This document shows positions 23,698 through 30,801 of a DNA stretch of 35,796 bases, piece after piece. A program made the translations under genes and the position numbers. Every line of letters starts with the position of its first letter. Within the stretch, counting starts at the first letter, position 1. The notes beneath the pieces were generated by a model. It saw only the letters and a program-made list of their open reading frames with translations, was not told the DNA's origin and made no database searches. The stretch is from an uncultured Clostridia bacterium (GTDB lineage: Bacteria > Bacillota > Clostridia > TANB77 > CAG-508). The stretch lies in NCBI GenBank assembly GCA_947649935.1, contig CANSTR010000017.1, forward strand, positions 1 through 35,796, read 5' to 3'.

Positions 23698-24588
23698 TTA
23701 CTCACTCAACTCATCCAACTTACCAATTTGTTGTTCATTTAATAATACAAAATAATGTATTGAATCATTTTCAAAAACAACAATCTTATAATTAAACTCT
23801 TCTAAATAATTGTTAATAACATTAATATCATTTGTTATTGTACTAATTGATTCTTTTCTACGATTTACTATTTTTTCATTATCTAATTTATATATCATTT
23901 CTGGTGTTAATCTAAAATTTATTTCAAAATTGTCGAATAGTTTATTTATACTATAACATAAAATACTAGCATTACCTCTATTCATATTAATCGTTTCTTC
24001 TATTATATAATTTTCCTTTTTTAATCTTTTCAACATATCTTGTATATTAACAAAATGACTATTATAACTTCCAATTCTATTATTTGAAATAATGTAAGCT
24101 AATTTTCTTATCAAAGCCGTATCTTTTATATTTGATAGTGAATATATCACACCTAAGAAAATAATTTTATCATATTTTTCTTCAAATTCTATTTGTTCTT
24201 TTAATCTTTTCTTTGCTTCATTATTTTCAAGTTTTCTTTGGATTAAATATAGCACCTCACATATAACAATACCTATTCCTGTTAAAATAAATATAAGTGT
24301 AGATATATAACAAATAGGATGATCCACTTTCTTTTGTTTGCAAAATATTCCCATTACTGCAAAACTAATAAAATATAGCATTCTTAAATAATATACATAT
24401 TTTTTTAATTTTTCAGAATACACATCTACTCTACCAAATAATTTGTGAGTATTACTTAGTATTCTAATTGCTATAAGTCCAACAACATATATGTATAAAG
24501 TTACGTCTTCTAATGGTATATATATAATCACAATTAAATAAAACATCCATATTACCAATTCTTTCACATTATTCTTCAATATTTTCAT
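23698..24588 (-). CDS. Membrane protein sharing a C-terminal domain with its neighbour
   Basis: 296 aa. Four hydrophobic segments are visible near residues 11-28, 30-44, 68-84 and 95-117. A charged linker and a cytoplasmic-looking region of about 170 residues follow. The last 60 residues (NRRKESISTITNDINVINNYLEEFN ... KLDELSE in outline) resemble the C-terminus of the gene just upstream. No family is recognised. The second ATG (24588) is preferred because AGGAG sits six bases before it; the first is only three bases away. It overlaps the upstream gene by about 20 bases. Confidence 0.7.
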   Translation of the reverse strand: MKILKNNVKELVIWMFYLIVIIYIPLEDVTLYIYVVGLIAIRILSNTHKLFGRVDVYSEKLKKYVYYLRMLYFISFAVMGIFCKQKKVDHPICYISTLIFILTGIGIVICEVLYLIQRKLENNEAKKRLKEQIEFEEKYDKIIFLGVIYSLSNIKDTALIRKLAYIISNNRIGSYNSHFVNIQDMLKRLKKENYIIEETINMNRGNASILCYSINKLFDNFEINFRLTPEMIYKLDNEKIVNRRKESISTITNDINVINNYLEEFNYKIVVFENDSIHYFVLLNEQQIGKLDELSE

Positions 24589-25195
24589 CATATTCTCCTA
24601 ATTCATTTAATTCTTCTAATTTATCAAATGAAACAATTCCCATATTTATATCGCCTTCATTGTTATTTGCAATATTTATTGCTTCTAAATTATAATGATT
24701 TAATCTATTAACTATTACATTCATATCGTGTCTTAATGTCGAGTAACCTTTAGCTCTTCTAATTTTTATAAATTCATAATCCTCTTTTAATATATCATCT
24801 TCACTTATAGATAAATCATATCCGATTTTTTCTAAAAGTTCATTCACATTTTTCAACAATTCTTCTGTTTTTGTTTTCATACTAACTCTAATCGTAAAAT
24901 TTTTTATTAGTGTTTCTTCATCACAATTATCTGCTTTGCCATTACTTAATATTCTAGCATATTTATCTATATTTTGCTCACTAATGATTACCTCTTCCAT
25001 TTTAATGATTTCTTCTGGTCCGTACATTTTTAAATTAATATTTTGTTTTATAATTACATATATCCATGGAATTATCATTATACTAAGTCCCACAAGTGCA
25101 ATTTTATGATCGCTATTATTTCTCCCATATATAATCACAACATTTCCCATAACTGTTGCTACACCTATTATCCACATATATTTTTTCTCATTCAT
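24569..25195 (-). CDS. Small membrane protein, paralogous C-terminal domain
   Basis: 208 aa. Two membrane segments (about 8-25 and 31-49) precede a cytoplasmic part of about 155 residues. Its C-terminus has KIRRAKGYSTLRHDMNVIV, then NRLNHYNLEAINIA and LEELNEL, which aligns with the C-terminus of the following gene (RR-x5-ST-x3-D-NVI-x-N-x-L pattern). The family is not recognised. The 3' end overlaps the next gene, which points to co-translation and a two-component membrane complex. AGAGGGA precedes the ATG. AT-content is high, as in other accessory genes here. Confidence 0.68.
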   Translation of the reverse strand: MNEKKYMWIIGVATVMGNVVIIYGRNNSDHKIALVGLSIMIIPWIYVIIKQNINLKMYGPEEIIKMEEVIISEQNIDKYARILSNGKADNCDEETLIKNFTIRVSMKTKTEELLKNVNELLEKIGYDLSISEDDILKEDYEFIKIRRAKGYSTLRHDMNVIVNRLNHYNLEAINIANNNEGDINMGIVSFDKLEELNELGEYDENIEE

Positions 25196-25243
25196 AAATC
25201 TATCCCTCTTTTCTCTATTAAACTAGTTCAAATATTCTAAATT

Positions 25244-25813
25244 TCATATTTCTTTCCTCCTATTTTTTATCCACTCTTTGATTTTCTTTTTCATACACTC
25301 CCACCATCTTGTCCATACTGGAAAGCGCCCTTTTTCCATCAAAGCATTATCCTTCAAATCAAGACTTTTTGAAACAGATTCTTTCATTTTTTGATTTGCC
25401 CAAGTTCTAAATTGGATGGCTGGTTTTGAATTTACGCGAAATCCAATCGCTAGCATCATATCCAAATTATAATATGCAATACTTCTTGTAACGCTTCTGG
25501 CGCCTTCGTTTTGAACTTGTGCAAAAAATGCACAAGTTGAATTTTCCGCCAATTCTCCTTTTTGATAAATATGCTGAATATGCCTTGCAATACCTGTTCG
25601 GTCAATTTGAAACAATTCGGCCAACGATTCCACATTCAACCAAACATCTCCATCTTGCAAAATTCCCTCAATATTTCTATTATTTTCTTTGTCTGTATAA
25701 AAAATCATATACTTCGTATCCACAACTAATTTTTGCTTTGTTTCTTCTTCCAAATCATGCTCCTTTCTTTTCGATGATAACCATTCATTTTTGTAACATT
25801 CCTGATACCACAT
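25244..25813 (-). CDS. RhuM-family protein, short form
   Basis: 189 aa. The N-terminal RhuM core is clear: DVWLNVESLAELFQIDRTGIARHIQHIYQKGEL, ENSTCAFFAQVQNEG, SIAYYNLDMMLAIGFRVNSK and QFRTWANQKMKE. Full-length RhuM proteins usually run over 300 residues; this one ends soon after the DNA-binding-like domain with a basic tail (KKKIKEWIKNRRKEI), so it is C-terminally truncated or diverged. The function of RhuM is unclear; it occurs in mobile and defence islands. The start is uncertain because no strong ribosome-binding site precedes 25813. It follows a broken gene by 18 bases. Confidence 0.72.
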   Translation of the reverse strand: MWYQECYKNEWLSSKRKEHDLEEETKQKLVVDTKYMIFYTDKENNRNIEGILQDGDVWLNVESLAELFQIDRTGIARHIQHIYQKGELAENSTCAFFAQVQNEGARSVTRSIAYYNLDMMLAIGFRVNSKPAIQFRTWANQKMKESVSKSLDLKDNALMEKGRFPVWTRWWECMKKKIKEWIKNRRKEI

Positions 25814-25831
25814 TTCGTTTATTTCTTATTT

Positions 25832-26141
25832 TTATTCAATTCCATAAACTTCGCTTACTAACGAATTTAAAAAATACGCCAAACAGTTTTGCGTCTTAAA
25901 CTCAACTGCATTCCATTTTTCTCTACTGATATACGAAAATCTCTCGTCCGTTTGTGCTTTTTGCTTTAACGCATCCCAGTTGCTTACTGCAAAATCTGGC
26001 GCAGCTTCATAAGCTAATCTGCTTTCTATGTTCCTCTGACTTTGGAAAAATATCCATAAAATCAATTCTTTCTATGCCTTCAATTTCTGTTATATCTTTT
26101 GCTATTCTGCTTTCATTCTTTTTTATCATTTCTTTTAACAT
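25832..26141 (-). pseudogene. Broken gene of unknown family (frameshift, internal loss)
   Basis: A good start (GAGGAGAAATT-ATG at 26141) opens MLKEMIKKNESRIAKDITEI and continues to SEEHRKQISL, then stops at 26009. From about 26040 another frame carries on with EAAPDFAVSNWDALKQKA, DERFSYISREKWNAVEFKT and CLAYFLNSLVSEVYGIE, ending at 25832. The two halves look like the ends of a single protein with its middle deleted and the frame lost. I do not recognise the family. It sits between an EEP-family gene and rhuM in a region of accessory genes. Confidence 0.6.
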
Positions 26142-26150
26142 AATTTCTCC

Positions 26151-26933
26151 TCATTCTATTTCAAAACTTGCCACACATAACAAATGGTCTGATTTATTTT
26201 CTATCTTTTTGTTTGATAAACACTGAATACTTTTTTCTGCCAATATATAATCAATCGCCGTCCCTTCAAAATAAGTTTGACCAGTTATATAATTTCTAAA
26301 ATTCTCTTTCATAAATGGTAACAATTCTAATAATTTTTCTGTGTTATAATCTCCCACCACAAAAATTTTCGAATTTTCTTTCATCGCTTTTTCCACATTT
26401 TCCTCTAGCCTTTTATAAACATAACCATACTCTTCTGGCACTTTTCCAAAAACTTGAAAAGCCGGCGCATGTCCTGTTACAAACTTAATGACAAAGTTTT
26501 CTTTTATTTGAATATCTGCCATGATAAAACCATCATCAAAGAGATAATACGTTTTGCCATCCTTCCCAACATTAGACAAATTAACATTTTCAAACATGAT
26601 ATTTTGAGAATTGATAATCGGATATTTGGAAAGAATGACTTCCTCAATATTACCATTTTCTAACAAATGACAATCAGATACTTCAAATTCAGCGCAATAT
26701 TTCAAATTCGTATTTCGAGCAATGATTTGCGCATAATATTCTTCACCATTTCGAAAACTAACTGCCTCCTGTATCCCAATGATATCAATCTTTTCCTGAT
26801 TTATTTTTTGAATCACTTCATCTACCAAACCAAATTTTTTATAATCTTTTTCCTTTTTTATTCCATTTGAAATACTCCACTGCGCTGGAATTCCACAACT
26901 CATATTCCAAGTAGCAATTTTTAACTGTTCCAT
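26151..26933 (-). CDS. Endonuclease/exonuclease/phosphatase-family protein
   Basis: 260 aa. EEP-fold motifs: KIATWNMSCG at the N-terminus (metal-binding Asn), IIGIQEAVSFRNG (catalytic Glu), ILSKYPIINS, FVTGHAPAF (His), VVGDYNTEK (GDxN) and the final KSDHLLCVASFE (SDH). All catalytic residues are present. The fold covers DNases, phospholipid and phosphoinositide phosphatases, so the substrate is unknown. The start at 26933 is preceded by AAAGGAG; a longer start would overlap the flavin-reductase gene. Confidence 0.87.
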   Translation of the reverse strand: MEQLKIATWNMSCGIPAQWSISNGIKKEKDYKKFGLVDEVIQKINQEKIDIIGIQEAVSFRNGEEYYAQIIARNTNLKYCAEFEVSDCHLLENGNIEEVILSKYPIINSQNIMFENVNLSNVGKDGKTYYLFDDGFIMADIQIKENFVIKFVTGHAPAFQVFGKVPEEYGYVYKRLEENVEKAMKENSKIFVVGDYNTEKLLELLPFMKENFRNYITGQTYFEGTAIDYILAEKSIQCLSNKKIENKSDHLLCVASFEIE

Positions 26934-26947
26934 TTGATACTCCTTTT

Positions 26948-27499
26948 TTATTTCACACCACAACCACGTTCTCCGATTACTTGATTGGACGCAAAATATT
27001 TTTTGCCTGCAAATGTAATCAAATTTGCTTTGGCAAAATCAATTTCGCCGTTTTCTAAAACCAAATTTTCGTCGCAATGGGTTTTGACAACTTGTGCCAC
27101 AAACATTTCATGCGAGTTAAATTTTTGAATGTCAATCACTTTGCATTCTAAATTAATTGGACATTCTTCAATATACGGTGCCAAAATTTGCGAACTGCGT
27201 CTTTTTGTCAAATTGCAAAAAGCAAATTTATCCACATCTCTTCCACTTTTTGTGCCACAAAAATCGGCTATTTTCACCAATTTTTCATTTGGCAAATTGA
27301 TGACAAACTCGCGCGTTTTCGTGATGATTTCATGGGAAAAACGGCTCGGTCTAATCGAAACATACACAATCATCGGCTCTGAATTGATAATTCCTGTCCA
27401 GCCAATTGTCGCAATATTGCTTTTTTGCATATCTCCTGACGATACCAACGCCACTGGATTTGGCTCTAATCCTAACTGATTTTGTAACTCTATTTTCAT
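26948..27499 (-). CDS. Flavin reductase-family protein
   Basis: 183 aa. FMN-binding split-barrel of the flavin reductase/DIM6-NTAB family: PVALVSSGD, NIATIGWTGIINSEPMIVYVSIRPSRFSHEII, EFVINLP and FCGTKSGRDVDKF are typical. C-terminal LITFAGKKYFAS closes the barrel. Members reduce FMN with NAD(P)H or act as FMN-binding oxidoreductases. AAGGAGG precedes the start. The dispersed hairpin repeat and the MFS gene lie upstream. Confidence 0.9.
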   Translation of the reverse strand: MKIELQNQLGLEPNPVALVSSGDMQKSNIATIGWTGIINSEPMIVYVSIRPSRFSHEIITKTREFVINLPNEKLVKIADFCGTKSGRDVDKFAFCNLTKRRSSQILAPYIEECPINLECKVIDIQKFNSHEMFVAQVVKTHCDENLVLENGEIDFAKANLITFAGKKYFASNQVIGERGCGVK

Positions 27500-27558
27500 T
27501 TTTCTTTTCCTCCTTATGGCATTTTATGCGGATTTAATTTCATTATGATTGTGTTATT

Positions 27559-27623
27559 GGGTCGATGTAGGTATCGACCCCTACGACGTTATTTTTTCGG
27601 GTTGGTCAAGACCAACCCCTACG
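27559..27623. repeat. GTAGGGG-edged double-hairpin repeat, copy 2
   Basis: Two hairpins are arranged as in copy 1 (6248-6315): GGGTCGAT/ATCGACCC and GGGTTGGTC/GACCAACCC. Each is followed by CCTAC on the plus strand, so on the minus strand each begins with GTAGGGG. Stem sequences differ from copy 1 but complementarity is kept. It overlaps the last codons of the MFS gene. Confidence 0.72.
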
Positions 27624-28853
27624 GTTTTTTTGCTTCTTTTGACCAATTCTAATAGGCGCGTTGTCGTCTTTAGCGTCATGAGAGAAAGCACAAACGTTCC
27701 GGACGATAATCCAAATCAAACTTACCTGCAACAAAACTGCGGAAACAACAAAACCTAGCAAGGTTTGTCCAATTTTTCTTGCCAATTCTAAATTGGCAAA
27801 AATCGCTTGTTGCTCTTCTGGTTCGGTCACTTTCAAAATTAAATCTTGAATATAAATTTTGAAAGGGTCTCTGACTGCTAAAATGATGAAAAATCCGCAT
27901 GTCATTATCATCATTCCTAACATTCCATTTCCTGTTATGAAATTTCCAAAAAGAATCAACCCAAAAGCTGCTATTAAACCTGCTGTTAGTGCCATATTGA
28001 TTTTGTCTTTTAATTTGCGATATAGGCGGTCAAACAAACAGTTCGATACCACTCTTGCAATTCTGGACATCGCAATCATCATACTAAAATAAGTGGTTGC
28101 TTTTGCTGCCTCAAAATAATCGCTCAATTCATACTGCAATAACAGCTTACTATTGTTCTGCCCAATATTTACTGCCGTATAAAAAAAGGCGTACGATAAA
28201 ATTGAAACATACACAATCATTGAATTTTTACCACTCGAAATTTGAATTTGCTCTTCTGGAATGACATCATATTTCGTCACATCTTTCATCGTTAAGGATA
28301 AAATAAAACAGCCAAAACAAAGAATGCAATTTAAAATCATTGGCAAATAGCTATTGCTATTAAAGAGGCTTCCTGCTCCAAATGCGATAACGGCGGTAAT
28401 CACGGCGTACGCCACAGTGGATTGATTGCGTACTGGAATATAGTCGTTCTCGCGCCCTGCATAAATCAAGTTATTTTTCAGGCAAATATTTTCCATATTT
28501 TTAAACACAAATGCAATTTCATGAAATAATCTTCCCAAAACAATGACCCAAAACTGATTGCCAAATGTAATGAGCAAGCTCGCAAGCAGCAAACTAAACG
28601 CGCCTACGCGAATTGACTTTGTATTTCCTATTTTATGGATCATTTTTAAAATGGTTGGTTGCAAAAGGATGGCGAGTGCTGATGGTATCGTTGAGAACAG
28701 CGTTATTTGCGATGGTGTTAAGCCTTTTACAATGGTTAAAAATAAGGTATCAACAATGGCAAAAAACACCAAATCGCCTGTCAAAGACGAAAACCACACC
28801 CATTTTGTACAAAATCTTTGTATGTATTTTTCTTTACTAATTCTTTGGTTCAT
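27606..28853 (-). CDS. MFS transporter, C-terminus probably frameshifted
   Basis: 415 aa. About twelve hydrophobic segments and the family's pattern of short charged loops are present (for example KMIHKIGNTKSIRVG after segment 2, and LFDRLYRKLKDKINMAL between halves). The substrate is unknown. The final stretch RNVCAFSHDAKDDNAP is uncharacteristically polar, whereas the +1 frame over the same bases reads SSGTFVLSLMTLKTTTRLLE, a normal end of a last helix plus tail. A one-base shift near 27700-27712 is likely. The start at 28853 is preferred (AAGGA eight bases upstream). The 3' end lies in the GTAGGGG repeat. Confidence 0.83.
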   Translation of the reverse strand: MNQRISKEKYIQRFCTKWVWFSSLTGDLVFFAIVDTLFLTIVKGLTPSQITLFSTIPSALAILLQPTILKMIHKIGNTKSIRVGAFSLLLASLLITFGNQFWVIVLGRLFHEIAFVFKNMENICLKNNLIYAGRENDYIPVRNQSTVAYAVITAVIAFGAGSLFNSNSYLPMILNCILCFGCFILSLTMKDVTKYDVIPEEQIQISSGKNSMIVYVSILSYAFFYTAVNIGQNNSKLLLQYELSDYFEAAKATTYFSMMIAMSRIARVVSNCLFDRLYRKLKDKINMALTAGLIAAFGLILFGNFITGNGMLGMMIMTCGFFIILAVRDPFKIYIQDLILKVTEPEEQQAIFANLELARKIGQTLLGFVVSAVLLQVSLIWIIVRNVCAFSHDAKDDNAPIRIGQKKQKNRRGWS

Positions 28854-28866
28854 TTTATGTTTCCTT

Positions 28867-29931
28867 TTATCCTTTCGTAAATTCAAAATCTAAATACGCA
28901 TATTTTTTTGTTTTAAAACGCAAAGCCTTCTCAATATCCTGCTTGGCTTGCCTTGATACATCGCTGACTCGTGCAAATCCATTTTCTGAAACGCTTACCA
29001 ATGGATTAATATAGCGAATTTTTATCTTTTCAATATGGACGGAATAGATCCCCACCGGGGGTATATCGTTTTCTTGAATTTTCGTTGCATTTTTCCATTT
29101 TTTAAAGCATTCTGCAATATTGTCTTCCGGACAATTCTCGATTTTTTCAATCATTTCTTTTTCGGATAAACGATACAAATCTTCCACTGTGATTAAATTT
29201 TTATCCGCCATTTTTTTGATGCAATCTGCCAAAAACTGCATTGAAAATTTTGTTTTGTTCTCTCGATATAACATTGACAGCGTGCTCATAGTAGATACAA
29301 ACTTTTCTGCCATTTGGATATCTCGAAAGCCAAGTTCTTGCATTCCTTGCTCATTTCTTTGAATTTCTATGTTTTGGTAAATCTCTTGAATTTCATCCAA
29401 ATTCCACAATTTTTTTACAACGCCAAAACCATTAGATAGCGTATATTCCAATCGGTCACTGGATAGCTGTGGCGTGTCATTATCCGCAATTGGATAGTGA
29501 TGATAATCGTCTATTTCTTCTACTTTGATTCCATCTCGTTCCAACAATGTCATGATTTCTTTGGATTGCACAATTGTTTTCGTTGTTAATTCTTCTGTTG
29601 ATTCTTGATTTTCATAATCGCCATTCATAAAATCAATGGTATGACTAAATACGGGAGTTGCGATGTCATGAAAAAGTCCAGCCAATGTTTGCTTTTTGTT
29701 TTTCGTAAAATGCCAAATAATCAGCGCTACAGCAACGCTGTGGTCCAAACGCGAATACCACATTTCATCATACATTTTGGAATAATAGGTACCGCAAATA
29801 ATGTGAATTTCTTTTAGTTTCTGCATGGCAGGCGTGTCAATATAATCCCCTAGAAATTCCGGAACTTGCTCTGACAAAATATGAAAATAATGTTTTATTT
29901 TTTCTTCTAAATTTTCGAAATAATGTTCCAT
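28867..29931 (-). CDS. HD-domain hydrolase
   Basis: 354 aa. HD-superfamily ligands: His in SRLDHSVAVALI, His-Asp in GLFHDIATPVFSHTID and Asp in LSSDRLEYTLSNGFG. The layout is that of dGTPase/YedJ-like HD phosphohydrolases, with a C-terminal region of about 130 residues I do not recognise. The substrate is likely a nucleotide or phosphomonoester. The start at 29931 (MEHYFENLEE) follows AGGAGAAATGG; the frame upstream to 30024 has no support. The MFS gene begins close after its stop and probably shares the transcript. Confidence 0.84.
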   Translation of the reverse strand: MEHYFENLEEKIKHYFHILSEQVPEFLGDYIDTPAMQKLKEIHIICGTYYSKMYDEMWYSRLDHSVAVALIIWHFTKNKKQTLAGLFHDIATPVFSHTIDFMNGDYENQESTEELTTKTIVQSKEIMTLLERDGIKVEEIDDYHHYPIADNDTPQLSSDRLEYTLSNGFGVVKKLWNLDEIQEIYQNIEIQRNEQGMQELGFRDIQMAEKFVSTMSTLSMLYRENKTKFSMQFLADCIKKMADKNLITVEDLYRLSEKEMIEKIENCPEDNIAECFKKWKNATKIQENDIPPVGIYSVHIEKIKIRYINPLVSVSENGFARVSDVSRQAKQDIEKALRFKTKKYAYLDFEFTKG

Positions 29932-30011
29932 TCCATTTCTCCTATTTTTATTGATTATATCGTAAAATAAAAAGATTGACAATACATTATTGTTAATCTT
30001 TTTTATTTTTC

Positions 30012-30040
30012 TTGCTTTTTGCAAACCTCTATGTTATAAT
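30012..30040 (+). promoter_or_regulatory. Promoter of an orphan plus-strand transcript
   Basis: TTGCTT (30012-30017) and a perfect TATAAT (30035-30040) are 17 bp apart, pointing away from the HD gene. Predicted start is near 30047. A strong terminator follows about 220 bases later. Confidence 0.68.
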
Positions 30041-30046
30041 ATCTAC

Positions 30047-30268
30047 AATTATAGTTTTTTCAAAAAAACTTTTATTCAAAAGTTTTTTCCAAAAATTAAA
30101 ATTTTATAAAATCTTCTTTTTGCATGCTGTATTTTATGGAGGTTGGGCGGTGTTCAGCTTGACATTAAAGTTCTTTAACATTAAAATATTTACTTATTCA
30201 AGAACTAAAATTAAGTCTTTATTGTAACCCAAAAAAAGTAGATAGCCGACCCGCTATCTACTTTTTTT
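30047..30268 (+). ncRNA. Orphan plus-strand transcription unit of unknown product
   Basis: The 415-bp gap between the HD gene and rpsO holds a complete plus-strand unit: promoter at 30012-30040 and terminator at 30238-30268, with no large reading frame. The first part is very AT-rich with A/T hairpins. The second contains GGAGG followed by a 25-codon frame (30150-30227). It could be a small regulatory RNA or a messenger for a tiny protein. Confidence 0.5.
30150..30227 (+). CDS. Possible 25-aa small protein
   Basis: A GTG start (30150) lies seven bases after GGAGG and opens a 25-codon frame: (M)FSLTLKFFNIKIF, then TYSRTKIKSLL. It is basic and moderately hydrophobic. It ends ten bases before the terminator stem. 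No family is recognised. The promoter and terminator around it are the main support; coding status is uncertain. Confidence 0.3.
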   Translation: MFSLTLKFFNIKIFTYSRTKIKSLL

Positions 30269-30274
30269 AATTTT
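30231..30274. terminator. Bidirectional terminator between the orphan unit and rpsO
   Basis: GTAGATAGC (30238-30246) pairs with GCTATCTAC (30253-30261) with a 6-nt loop. Runs of seven A residues before it and seven T residues after it make it a strong terminator on both strands. It ends rpsO on the minus strand and the orphan unit on the plus strand. Confidence 0.88.
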
Positions 30275-30346
30275 TAAATGTTAAATTTCCTATTTCTTCA
30301 TAGTATATCTATTTTTTCTTTTTTTGTCAAGCTATTTTTTAAAATT

Positions 30347-30616
30347 TTATACCGTTTTTCTAATTGACAATTTTTCAGATATTTCTCTATAACGATTGAC
30401 ATCTTTTTTTGCTAAATATTTTAGCAAACTTCTTCTTTGACCAACCATTTTCAATAATCCTCTTCTTGAGTGATTATCTTTTTGGTGAACTTTCAAGTGT
30501 TCTGTTAATTCCGTAATTCTTTCTGTTAAAAGTGCAATTTGAACTTCTGGTGAACCAGTATCGTTCTCATCCCTTTTATACAAATTAATAATTTCTTGTT
30601 TTCTTTCCTTTGTCAT
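30347..30616 (-). CDS. rpsO: 30S ribosomal protein S15
   Basis: 89 aa, the normal S15 length. Typical sequence: [54 protein letters not shown] and [13 protein letters not shown]15 binds 16S rRNA early in 30S assembly. The start at 30616 follows GGAGG by eight bases. It stands alone here, without pnp, which often follows it. The leader contains hairpins compatible with S15 autoregulation. Confidence 0.97.
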   Translation of the reverse strand: MTKERKQEIINLYKRDENDTGSPEVQIALLTERITELTEHLKVHQKDNHSRRGLLKMVGQRRSLLKYLAKKDVNRYREISEKLSIRKTV

Positions 30617-30705
30617 AATCAATTCCTCCTATTTTTTATCAATTTGCCACAAACTGAGTTTAAGGTAGGTTTTTTCCCTTAATCCAAGTAAATGGTATTT
30701 TTAAC
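30617..30705 (-). promoter_or_regulatory. rpsO leader with two hairpins (possible S15 autoregulation)
   Basis: On the minus strand the leader holds TTAAGG pairing with CCTTAA, then CAGTTTG pairing with CAAATTG (7 bp, 3-nt loop) about 12-20 bases before the GGAGG. S15 is known to repress its own translation through leader RNA structures that differ between lineages. Whether this is one is inferred from position. Confidence 0.5.
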
Positions 30706-30711
30706 ATTTCT

Positions 30712-30740
30712 ATTTTACTATATTATCCAAAAAAAATCAA
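30712..30740 (-). promoter_or_regulatory. Promoter of rpsO
   Basis: On the minus strand TTGATT (30740-30735) and TAAAAT (30717-30712) are 17 bp apart. It is back to back with the rluA-type promoter starting at 30767. Confidence 0.7.
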
Positions 30741-30766
30741 GTACTTTTTCAAAAAATTATTTTTGC

Positions 30767-30795
30767 TTGATTTTTTTCTGATTATCACCTATAAT
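30767..30795 (+). promoter_or_regulatory. Promoter of the RluA-type gene (leaderless transcript)
   Basis: TTGATT (30767-30772) and a perfect TATAAT (30790-30795) are 17 bp apart. Only six bases separate the -10 box from the ATG at 30802, so transcription should start at or next to the start codon. Confidence 0.75.
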
Positions 30796-30801
30796 ATTTT
30801 T

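Noticed and set aside
20996..26141. Integrated prophage or plasmid in the accessory region
   Set aside because: No integrase, terminase, capsid, replication or conjugation genes are visible; only a small direct-repeat-bounded AbiE module and single accessory genes.
20017..29063. G/C-run palindromes CCCCCAGGGGG (about 20020) and CCCCACCGGGGG (about 29050) inside rlmCD and the HD gene
   Set aside because: Both lie in well-supported coding sequence, differ from each other and have no shared flanks; probably coincidence of Pro/Gly codons.
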